The notes beneath the pieces are model-generated. The model was given only the letters and a program-made list of their open reading frames with translations. It was not told the DNA's origin and did no database searches. Of a DNA stretch of 12,141 nt, positions 1 to 5,865 are shown one piece after another. A program made the translations under genes and the position numbers. Where the stretch lies: assembly GCA_029821255.1 (NCBI GenBank), contig JALGTS010000009.1:1-12141 (forward strand). The letters run 5' to 3'. This stretch comes from Candidatus Zipacnadia bacterium. Its GTDB lineage: Bacteria > Armatimonadota > Zipacnadia > Zipacnadales > Zipacnadaceae. Positions within the stretch are counted from its first letter, which is position 1. Each line of letters starts with the position of its first letter.

Positions 1-95
1 CGTTGGACTACCAAGCAGGCCGTGCCCGCAGCCAGTAATCGGTAGCCAGATAATGATAGACCTGTGCAGGTAGCTACGTTTAGCAGAGGTAGGCA
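1..95. other. Unassigned left edge, downstream of the sctQ-like gene
   Basis: These 95 bases follow the sctQ stop on the minus strand. Two minus-strand frames stay open to the edge, but neither has a good start codon with a ribosome-binding site, and I recognise no protein. In injectisome operons the next gene would be sctR, but nothing here proves it. No terminator hairpin is seen, so the operon may continue. Confidence 0.3.
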
Positions 96-1286
96 CTACT
101 GGGCAGCTTCGGACTGGACCTGCTCTGGGTTAGCTACTTGGAGGATACGGACGCCGAGCTGGTCTTCGACCGCTACGATCTCGCCGCGGGCGACCAGCTT
201 ATTGCCCGCCAGAATCTCAACTGGGTCATCCAGATTACGGCCCAGGGATACTACCGCCCCAGCGCGAAGCTCCTGCAATTCACCCAGTGACATAACCACT
301 TGGCCTAGCCGGATCTGAAGCTGGACAGGAATTGTACCAGGCGATTCCAAGCTCGTTTCATCTGTACGTATGGCCTCGAGCGATTGGGCTGAGGGCAGTG
401 GCTGCTCGGATTGGGGCGTAGTGTTGGGATACTTTTTCATAGCTGTCTGGCTTCCGCTGTAAGTATTTGTCTCCAGTAGGCGTACGCTAAGCTGACGGCC
501 TTGGGCACCTGGCTGCCCGGCAGCGAGCGTCCGGCCGGCGACTTGTAGGTGCACAATCATTTTAGAGCCGTTGGGCAACAGCAGGACATCTCCCTGCGCC
601 ATTGTCTGCAGTTCGGCCAATTCCAGTGATGGAGCAGGCAGGATAGCCTCCAGTTGCACCGGAAGGGCGTACAGTTGGCTGTGCTTGAGCCTGATAGGGT
701 CGGTATTAGCTGTATGGTTATTGTGCCAGGCTACGGTCGGTATTGCCATCATTATGCTGTGCGGGCTGGTGCTTGACCACAGGGGGACTGCTATAGCAAA
801 GCTTTCCGAGACAAGCGGGGGCTGCGGACCGCCAGCGAGTAGCATCTGGTGGCGGCCGTGGCTGCCAAAGAGCACACCGAGGGCACTGTCAGCCAGTGCT
901 TCCAGGTATGGCTGCAAGATGGCCAGGTCCACCCGGGTCAGTTCTTCGGGGGAGGGCTCCAGTTTCGGCGAATATCCCAGCAATGGGCCGACGCAGCGCG
1001 CGGCCAGGGGCCGGGGCATCCTTGTGACCATCTGGTGGGAATCGCCAAAGTGCGAGATTAGTGTGGGTCCGCCAATTTCTTCAATCTTGGCCAGTTCAGA
1101 GCGCTGCCAGAGCAATTGAGGGGTACCGACGGTGATATCAGTGCCCAGATAGCTGCGGCTGACGCGGCTCAGCGCCTCGGCTATCCCGGGCAACCGGTCC
1201 TGCAATGCCTCTCGCTCCTGGCTGCCCAACTGCCAGATGCCAGGGAACTGCGGCCTTTGATATGTGGTGTCAGGCGCGAGTAACAT
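96..1286 (-). CDS. sctQ: Type III secretion sorting-platform / C-ring protein, SctQ (FliM-FliN type, two SpoA domains)
   Basis: This is a cytoplasmic ring protein that, in type III systems, docks the ATPase complex beneath the export gate. The 396-residue product has three parts. An N-terminal and middle region (about 1-200) includes a FliM-like stretch near 113-140 (LTRVDLAILQPYLEALADSA). A first SpoA-like domain spans about 205-270. After a Pro/Ser/Gln-rich linker (about 275-315) comes a clear FliN-type SpoA domain at about 318-385 (IPVQLQIRLGQVVMSLGELQ). No acidic CheY-binding motif is seen at the N terminus, which argues against a chemotaxis-linked switch. The frame is open upstream to 1427, but I chose ATG 1286: the residues before it are unlike the family, and this start overlaps the end of the sctO-like gene by 17 bp, suggesting coupling. 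There is no strong Shine-Dalgarno sequence. It is the last gene of the operon visible here. Assignment to SctQ rather than FliM/FliY rests on context. Confidence 0.8.
   Translation of the reverse strand: MLLAPDTTYQRPQFPGIWQLGSQEREALQDRLPGIAEALSRVSRSYLGTDITVGTPQLLWQRSELAKIEEIGGPTLISHFGDSHQMVTRMPRPLAARCVGPLLGYSPKLEPSPEELTRVDLAILQPYLEALADSALGVLFGSHGRHQMLLAGGPQPPLVSESFAIAVPLWSSTSPHSIMMAIPTVAWHNNHTANTDPIRLKHSQLYALPVQLEAILPAPSLELAELQTMAQGDVLLLPNGSKMIVHLQVAGRTLAAGQPGAQGRQLSVRLLETNTYSGSQTAMKKYPNTTPQSEQPLPSAQSLEAIRTDETSLESPGTIPVQLQIRLGQVVMSLGELQELRAGAVVSLGRNLDDPVEILAGNKLVARGEIVAVEDQLGVRILQVANPEQVQSEAAQ
438..455 (-). promoter_or_regulatory. Possible internal ribosome-binding site and ATG for a short SctQ-C (FliN-like) product
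   Basis: Within the sctQ-like gene, an in-frame ATG (438-440, Met283) is preceded by GGAAG (451-455) at a spacing of 10. Initiation here would give a 114-residue protein made of the linker and the second SpoA domain only, the size of a free-standing FliN. Internal starts of this kind are known in YscQ, SsaQ and Spa33. The Shine-Dalgarno match is modest and the spacing long, so this is suggestive only. Confidence 0.35.
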
Positions 1287-1731
1287 TGAAGTTGGGATTG
1301 GGAATGGCTTGCATAGTGCGCACCAGGTCGTAGAATTGCTTTTGCTGGCTACGGTAGGCAATCTGTGCAGCGTGCTGCTGCAGGCGGGTGATAGCCCTTT
1401 CGGCAGCACGTCGCAACTGGGTAGCATTAACCAAGTCGGCGTGTCTGCGGGAGGCCCGCTGTTTGAGTCGCTGATGTATGCGCTGGATTCGTTTCATGCG
1501 CCGATCCAGGTCAGCCAGTGCGCGCTGACGTTGCTGGTGCCAGTGAGCAGTGGCTGAGCTCTGGCTGCTTAGGGCCGCATGCAAGGTGACTTGCTCCCAG
1601 CGCAGTCTATCCAATCTGGCTTCGGCTGCGTGCATCAGTCGGCGGCAGATTGCCGCTCGTCGCTGACATAGCTGTTCGCGGGCTGCGCGGTGATTCAGGA
1701 TTATGCTTATTCGGGCGAGATGTTTGTTCAT
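1270..1731 (-). CDS. SctO/FliJ-like coiled-coil stalk protein of the type III ATPase (inferred)
   Basis: The product is 153 residues, almost entirely predicted helical, very rich in Arg, Gln, Ala and Leu, with few Gly or Pro until the last ten residues. That is the expected character and size of YscO/FliJ, the central stalk that inserts into the SctN/FliI hexamer. These proteins diverge so far that sequence recognition alone is weak. The call rests mainly on position, directly after the ATPase gene (10-bp gap) and before the SpoA-domain gene (17-bp overlap). Basic and heptad-like segments run from about residue 15 to 140. I see no good Shine-Dalgarno sequence before ATG 1731, so translation may be coupled to the upstream gene. 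An alternative is an unrelated coiled-coil secretion chaperone. Confidence 0.65.
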   Translation of the reverse strand: MNKHLARISIILNHRAAREQLCQRRAAICRRLMHAAEARLDRLRWEQVTLHAALSSQSSATAHWHQQRQRALADLDRRMKRIQRIHQRLKQRASRRHADLVNATQLRRAAERAITRLQQHAAQIAYRSQQKQFYDLVRTMQAIPNPNFNVTRA

Positions 1732-1741
1732 CTGGTGTTGC

Positions 1742-3079
1742 TTACATCTTCATTAATTCTATCAGCTGTTGGCGGGTACGATCAGGGGCCGTGTACTCAT
1801 TAGGACGCTGCTGTAGGAATCGGTTCATCTCGCTGCGCAACGCTAGGGCGCGGTCTACCCGTGGGTCGCTGCCTCGGGTATATGCCCCTACGTCTATCAA
1901 GTCCTGGGCCTCGTTACGGGCTGCTAATAGGGAGCGGAACTGAGCTGCAGCCTGGCAATGGTCGGCTTCAACAACATCGTCCATTAGCCGTGAAACCGAG
2001 CGAGTGACATCAATAGCCGGATAGTGGCCTGCTTCGGCCAACTCTCGTGAGAGCACGATCCGCCCATCAAGAATGGCACTGGCAGCATCGCCGACGGCGT
2101 CATAGATGTCGTCCTGTTCGACCAGTACGGTGTAAAATCCGGTTATAGTGCCCTGCGGCGTGGCTCCGGCCCGTTCCAGGAGCCTGGGGAGCATAGTATA
2201 CAGTGAGGGCGGATAGCCACCGGTGGTAGGCGTCTCCCCGACCGCCAGGCCGACTTCACGCTGGGCACGTGCCAGGCGGGTCAACGAGTCCATCAGCAAT
2301 AGAACATTAGCGCCTTGGTCCCGGAAATATTCGGCAATGGTGGTAGCGGCCAGCCCGGTGTGCACCCGCAGTAGTGGGGGCTGGTCGGAGGTCGTTACCA
2401 CCACGACGGATTTGGCCAGGCCCTCGCCCAAGTCACGCTCCAGGAAATCAAGAACTTCTCGCCCGCGTTCGCCGACGAGCGCAATTACGTTAACATCAGC
2501 GCTGCTATTGCGGGCAATCATCCCCAGCAGCATACTCTTGCCGACGCCAGCTCCAGCGAAAATACCCAGTCGCTGCCCTTGGCAACAGGTGAGCAGGCCG
2601 TCAATGGCGCGCACTCCCACCCACAGTGGCTCAGTTATGCGGCGACGCTTTAGTGGCGGTGGCGGAGTGTTTTCCAGCGCCCGATGGCTGTGGACAGGGA
2701 TGGGGCCTTGGTCATCCAGCGCTCGGCCAAAACAGTCTACTACCCGCCCCGGCATCTGTGGCCCTACGCCGATTTGCAGTTGCTGCCCGATAGCCACCAC
2801 GCGGCAGCCTGGCTCGACGCCCTGCAGCGAACCGAGCGCCAGCAGAATAGTCTGATTTTCGCGGAAGGCCACTACCTGCGCGTAAATCGGATCATCCTTG
2901 CCACCTATTTGCAGGGCACACAGTTCACCAATCTGCGCAGCCGGGCCGCGCGCGACGATTGTCAAGCCAGAAATCTCCACTACCGTTCCGGCTCGCCGGA
3001 ACCGGCTGGCAGTTCGCGCCTGCTCAACCAAGTGCTCAAGTTGCCGGACCTGGTTATCAACTATAGATTGTGTGGACAT
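1742..3079 (-). CDS. sctN: Type III secretion system ATPase SctN (FliI/YscN family)
   Basis: This is the hexameric, F1-beta-like ATPase that strips chaperones from and unfolds export substrates at the base of the apparatus. The 445 residues match the usual length of the family. Visible elements are an N-terminal beta-barrel region (about 25-95), DCFGRALD (115-122), Walker A GAGVGKS (176-182), LVGERGREV with the catalytic-type Glu (201-209), Walker B VLLLMDSLTR (259-268), the type III-specific GYPPSLYTMLPRLLERAG segment (288-305), and SRELAEAGHYPAIDVTRSVSR (344-364). All nucleotide-binding motifs look intact. The start ATG 3079 has a GAGAG element about six bases upstream. It follows the stator gene by 20 bp and precedes the stalk gene by 10 bp, the classic L-N-O / H-I-J arrangement. 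The family is certain. Whether the machine is flagellar or non-flagellar cannot be settled from this protein by eye. Confidence 0.93.
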   Translation of the reverse strand: MSTQSIVDNQVRQLEHLVEQARTASRFRRAGTVVEISGLTIVARGPAAQIGELCALQIGGKDDPIYAQVVAFRENQTILLALGSLQGVEPGCRVVAIGQQLQIGVGPQMPGRVVDCFGRALDDQGPIPVHSHRALENTPPPPLKRRRITEPLWVGVRAIDGLLTCCQGQRLGIFAGAGVGKSMLLGMIARNSSADVNVIALVGERGREVLDFLERDLGEGLAKSVVVVTTSDQPPLLRVHTGLAATTIAEYFRDQGANVLLLMDSLTRLARAQREVGLAVGETPTTGGYPPSLYTMLPRLLERAGATPQGTITGFYTVLVEQDDIYDAVGDAASAILDGRIVLSRELAEAGHYPAIDVTRSVSRLMDDVVEADHCQAAAQFRSLLAARNEAQDLIDVGAYTRGSDPRVDRALALRSEMNRFLQQRPNEYTAPDRTRQQLIELMKM

Positions 3080-3099
3080 AGTAACTCTCGGGGGCTTGC

Positions 3100-3711
3100 C
3101 TACTGCGCTATGTGTGTCAGTAGGCTGCGCCCAATCTGAGCAAACTGGGTGGGAATATCGGCGTCAACGACCCCGTAATCACTTTCCACAATGCAGCCGC
3201 CGCGCTCAATACTGGAGTCGGCGATTACACGCAGGTTAGAGAGTCGTCCCAGCAGGGTTTCGTCGGTTTGTAGGATTTCTTGCACGACTGGCTGATCGTC
3301 AGGATGGACACGCACCTGCAATTCTCCGTGACAGGCCAGGTCCTCCAGGGCGGCTTTGACGGTGCGCTCAACAACCCGCCGGTCCTGGCGGATCTCGGCA
3401 GCGACGATGCGCTCGGCGATGGCGATAGCCAACCGAACAATATGGGGCTGGAGCTCCTCCAGCAGGCGCTCTTTGTCGTGGGCCAGTTGGGTGGTCAGAT
3501 CGTGAAGCAGATTTCTGATACGCGCCCTCTGCGCTGATTCACCCTGCAGGTCAGCAGGGACGGGTGCAGTGCCGTCGCCGCCTACCGGGTTGTTCGCGAG
3601 GTCGGTGTCGTGACCGAAGCCTGATTCAAATCGCACCGGCCTTACCCACAGGCCCTTCTGGTCTATGTCTGCTTTTTTGAGCAGCCGTTCTTTCACTGTG
3701 CTCACCACCAT
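3100..3711 (-). CDS. sctL: Type III secretion stator protein SctL (FliH/YscL/HrpE family)
   Basis: This is the peripheral stalk protein that links the ATPase to the sorting platform and restrains ATPase activity. It is 203 residues from ATG 3711. The N-terminal about 60 residues are poorly conserved, a helical region follows (about 60-110, with LAIAIAERIVAAEIRQDRRVV), and then comes the FliH/HrpE C-terminal domain with HPDDQPVVQEIL and the family hallmark IERGGCIVESDYGVVDADI near residues 168-186. Its 5' end overlaps the SctJ/FliF-like gene by 86 bp, which is long for an operon. ATG 3711 has no clear Shine-Dalgarno sequence, whereas GTG at 3696 has GGTGG and GGTGAG just upstream, so the true start may be five codons later. 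Either way it begins inside the upstream gene. sctN follows after 20 bp. Confidence 0.85.
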   Translation of the reverse strand: MVVSTVKERLLKKADIDQKGLWVRPVRFESGFGHDTDLANNPVGGDGTAPVPADLQGESAQRARIRNLLHDLTTQLAHDKERLLEELQPHIVRLAIAIAERIVAAEIRQDRRVVERTVKAALEDLACHGELQVRVHPDDQPVVQEILQTDETLLGRLSNLRVIADSSIERGGCIVESDYGVVDADIPTQFAQIGRSLLTHIAQ

Positions 3712-4684
3712 TACCGAGGTTATTTTGCTGCTCTGCCAATTTACTGCGTAGCGCCTTGGTGAATGAAACTAAGATTTCTTTCCGCAGCGGTCGCGTTGGC
3801 TCGGACAAACTCTTTGGTAGAACGTTCATCTGCTGCCAGGCCGCAGCCGCTATTTTCGGGTTGGGTACGTGATGCAGAATGGTGGTCTCTATCTCGGGAC
3901 GTTCCCCTTGGCCCAGTGAAGTAATCTGGTCAGTGTCTAATCCACTGAGAAACTGGTGGAGTTGGGATGGTCGGCTGGCTGCGGGCGTGCTGGTTGTTTG
4001 GTCTTGCTGGTCGCCTCGGCGAGTCTGCAATAAGTATAAGGCGGTCAGAATAGTAGCTATCAGTGCTGCCAGTCCCCAGGCGACTGACGGGATTTTGAAG
4101 ACGGCTTTGGATTCGGAGACCGGGGCGGGAGGGGAGAGAGAAACAGAAACCAAGCTGGCTGCAATGGGGGTTGCTTGGCCGCTGGCGTAAAGGAGCTCAC
4201 CATGACTGTCAGTAATGAGCAGATCGGCTGGCTGTAAGCCGGGGACAGTATGTAGAACGAAAGTGACCAAGTTATCCAGCCAGTTATCTGGCAGTATGGA
4301 GGCAGGTTGGAACCGTAATTGCAACGAAAGGTGTACCGCCTGGTCCGTTTCGGTCTCAACAGGACTTATAGCGAAGGTCGCCCGGGCGGCAGCGATGTAG
4401 TCGTAGTCGGATAGAACGCTTTCCAAAAGTCGTGCGGCTTCAGCTCGTTTGCGCTGCTGGGTCCCGGGAAGAGGCAGGGACAATATGCTGGAGGAGTGCA
4501 AAGGTGGCAGAGCACGCCGAGTCTGAGCGATATCAGTTGGAGATAGTGGTACCGCCCCGGAATAGCCGTGGTATAATGCAATGCCCAATGCACCTACAAC
4601 GATAACACTAACGGCAACATAAACAATCCGCAAGTGTCCGGAAAGTCCGTGCCACCAGTAAAATATGTCGCCCAGGGCCTGCAT
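3626..4684 (-). CDS. Inner-membrane ring protein, FliF/SctJ-like, with a FliG middle-domain-like cytoplasmic tail
   Basis: The 352-residue product has two membrane segments: about 18-38 (starting LRIVYVAVSVIVVGALG) and about 199-219 (VAWGLAALIATILTALYLL). There is no lipobox, so the topology is FliF-like rather than that of a SctJ lipoprotein. Between them, about 82-170 matches the second ring-building motif of FliF/YscJ, ending in VPGLQPADLLITDSHGELL. The first ring-building motif is apparently missing: only about 40 residues separate the first membrane segment from this domain. The cytoplasmic tail (about 241-316) contains LSGLDTDQITSLGQGERPEI followed by an HHVPNPKIAAAAWQQM helix, resembling the EHPQ region of the FliG middle domain. 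The last 30 residues are low-complexity and lie in the overlap with the stator gene. It is first in the operon, about 100 bp after a strong promoter. Ring-protein identity is fairly secure. The FliG resemblance is by eye. Confidence 0.75.
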   Translation of the reverse strand: MQALGDIFYWWHGLSGHLRIVYVAVSVIVVGALGIALYHGYSGAVPLSPTDIAQTRRALPPLHSSSILSLPLPGTQQRKRAEAARLLESVLSDYDYIAAARATFAISPVETETDQAVHLSLQLRFQPASILPDNWLDNLVTFVLHTVPGLQPADLLITDSHGELLYASGQATPIAASLVSVSLSPPAPVSESKAVFKIPSVAWGLAALIATILTALYLLQTRRGDQQDQTTSTPAASRPSQLHQFLSGLDTDQITSLGQGERPEIETTILHHVPNPKIAAAAWQQMNVLPKSLSEPTRPLRKEILVSFTKALRSKLAEQQNNLGNGGEHSERTAAQKSRHRPEGPVGKAGAI

Positions 4685-4772
4685 CGCGGTTACCAGCTCT
4701 GCTGCGGTTGTAGCTTGCGAAGCGGTGCAGCGACTTATTGTTGTATCTGTGGCAGCTTTAAGCTACTATTCT

Positions 4773-4801
4773 TAGACAAAGCTTTACACATAGTATATCA
4801 T
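4773..4801 (+). promoter_or_regulatory. Candidate divergent promoter for larE-pgi, overlapping the type III promoter
   Basis: On the plus strand TAGACA (4773-4778) is followed by 17 bases and TATCAT (4796-4801). The -10 box overlaps the -10 box of the opposite promoter by two bases, so the two polymerases could not bind together. Transcription would start near 4808 and give a leader of about 170 bases before larE. The -35 deviates from consensus by one base and the -10 by one. Chance AT-rich matching cannot be excluded. Confidence 0.4.
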
Positions 4802-4820
4802 ATCACCACAGTGTTGTCAA
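4792..4820 (-). promoter_or_regulatory. Promoter of the type III secretion operon
   Basis: On the minus strand TTGACA (4820-4815) is followed by exactly 17 bases and TATACT (4797-4792), a near-consensus sigma70/sigmaA promoter. Transcription would start near 4785, giving a leader of about 100 bases before ATG 4684. The -35 box lies inside the imperfect palindrome TGTTGTCAACA (4812-4822), a possible operator. It is the only convincing promoter I see for the five-gene operon. Confidence 0.6.
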
Positions 4821-4833
4821 CAAGGTCCCGGCT

Positions 4834-4890
4834 CTACTGCGATACCGTAAGTACTCGCATCACTGAAGTTCACGGGTTGCACAGCAGTAG
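4834..4890 (+). other. Inverted repeat in the larE leader (possible RNA stem)
   Basis: CTACTGC (4834-4840) and GCAGTAG (4884-4890) are perfectly complementary 7-mers flanking a 43-base loop. Inside it CCGT (4845-4848) and ACGG (4872-4875) could form a second short stem. The element lies between the candidate larE promoter and its ribosome-binding site. I recognise no known riboswitch class, and there is no U-tract, so it is not an obvious terminator. The rest of the 292-bp gap between the divergent operons (4685-4976) holds only the two promoters and this repeat. Confidence 0.25.
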
Positions 4891-4976
4891 GTGCGCGCCG
4901 TTTGGCCCAATGAAGGCAAGGGCAAATGGACTGTCCTGTCGAATATGGTGTTCCACAGGCACAGGTGAGAATAGCA

Positions 4977-5813
4977 ATGCCGGATAGGGCTACGGAAAAA
5001 CTAAATAGGCTGCGCGAGATACTGGCGGATATGAGTAGTGTGCTGGTAGCCTTCTCGGGGGGCGTGGATAGTAGCTTCTTGTTAGCAGTTGCTGTGGAGG
5101 TGCTCAATCAGCAGGCCGTCGCGGCCACTGCCCACTCTCCGCTTTACAGTAGCTGGGAGTTGGAGCAAGCGGCGGCAGTCGCCGAGCGGTTAGGCGCCCG
5201 ACATATTACTTTCGACATTGATCACCTTGCCCTGGCCGGATTTGCAGGCAATTCCCCTGAACGCTGCTATCTATGTAAACGGGCTTTGTTTGAGCAGATG
5301 CAGCAGATCGCTCAGCGCGAGGGCCTAGCCTGGGTGGCTCATGCCGAGCAGATTGACGATCTAAGCCAGCACCGCCCCGGCCAGCAGGCCGCCGAGGAGT
5401 TAGGGGTACGGGCGCCGCTGGTGGAGGCAGAGCTGACTAAGGCCGAGGTGCGTGCGCTGTCGCATCAGCTCGGCTTGCCGACCTGGAATCTGCCGGTCAA
5501 TGCCTGCTTAGCTACTCGGATTCCCTACGGAGAAGCGATTACGGGCGAGAAGCTGCAGCAAATAGAGGCGGCCGAAGAGGCCCTACGCAAGCTGGGTTTC
5601 CAGCAACTGCGGGTGCGCCATCATGGCCGGCTGGCGCGTATAGAGGTGCTGGCCGAAGAATTGGCGCGGCTGATGGAAGACCCGGTGCGCAAACGGGTAG
5701 TGGCGGCGTTGCAGGGAGTGGGCTTTGCCTATGTTACGGTTGATCTGGCGGGATACCGCTCTGGCAGTATGGACGAGGTGCTCTCCAGCAGCGAGAAAGA
5801 TGGGGAAGAGTAA
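4977..5813 (+). CDS. larE: ATP-dependent sacrificial sulfur transferase LarE
   Basis: LarE is a PP-loop pyrophosphatase-family enzyme. In characterised cases it adenylates the carboxylates of pyridinium dicarboxylate mononucleotide and donates sulfur from a protein cysteine or a bound iron-sulfur cluster to make the nickel-pincer cofactor. The product is 278 residues, close to the about 276 of the Lactiplantibacillus protein. The PP-loop SGGVDSS is at 27-33, the family motif CYLCK at 97-101 and NACLATRIPYG at 176-186, with Cys177 where the sacrificial cysteine sits. The usual GTN-x-DD stretch is replaced by AHAEQIDDLSQHRPG (121-135). I chose ATG 4977, not the upstream in-frame ATG 4926, because AGGTGAG (4963-4969) sits seven bases before it and the protein then begins like the family. 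LarB and LarC are not in view, so the final product could be another thiolated cofactor. The isomerase gene follows after 52 bp, probably in the same transcript. Confidence 0.87.
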   Translation: MPDRATEKLNRLREILADMSSVLVAFSGGVDSSFLLAVAVEVLNQQAVAATAHSPLYSSWELEQAAAVAERLGARHITFDIDHLALAGFAGNSPERCYLCKRALFEQMQQIAQREGLAWVAHAEQIDDLSQHRPGQQAAEELGVRAPLVEAELTKAEVRALSHQLGLPTWNLPVNACLATRIPYGEAITGEKLQQIEAAEEALRKLGFQQLRVRHHGRLARIEVLAEELARLMEDPVRKRVVAALQGVGFAYVTVDLAGYRSGSMDEVLSSSEKDGEE

Positions 5814-5865
5814 AAGCGCTGCACCGGGTATCTGTGTGTCAACCAAATGAGAGAGTGATATAGAC

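Noticed and set aside
571..1119. 182-codon plus-strand frame opposite the sctQ-like gene
   Set aside because: It is antisense to a well-supported SpoA-domain gene, has a Cys/Trp/Ser-rich composition unlike a real protein, and no ribosome-binding site was evident.
1287..1427. Upstream extension of the sctQ-like protein to the ATG at 1427
   Set aside because: The extra 47 residues lie inside the sctO-like gene and do not look like the family. ATG 1286 gives a compact 17-bp overlap instead.
2223..2855. 210-codon plus-strand frame opposite sctN
   Set aside because: It lies entirely antisense to the conserved ATPase, and its Arg/Ser/Pro-rich product looks like a shadow of GC-biased third positions.
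4733..4789. Short minus-strand frame of 18 codons (MCKALSKN...) in the type III leader
   Set aside because: It begins at an ATG just beside the -10 box with no ribosome-binding site, so it is not a credible leader peptide.
4634..4987. 117-codon plus-strand frame across the divergent promoter region
   Set aside because: It overlaps the start of the ring-protein gene, both promoters and the start of larE, is Cys-rich, and resembles no family.
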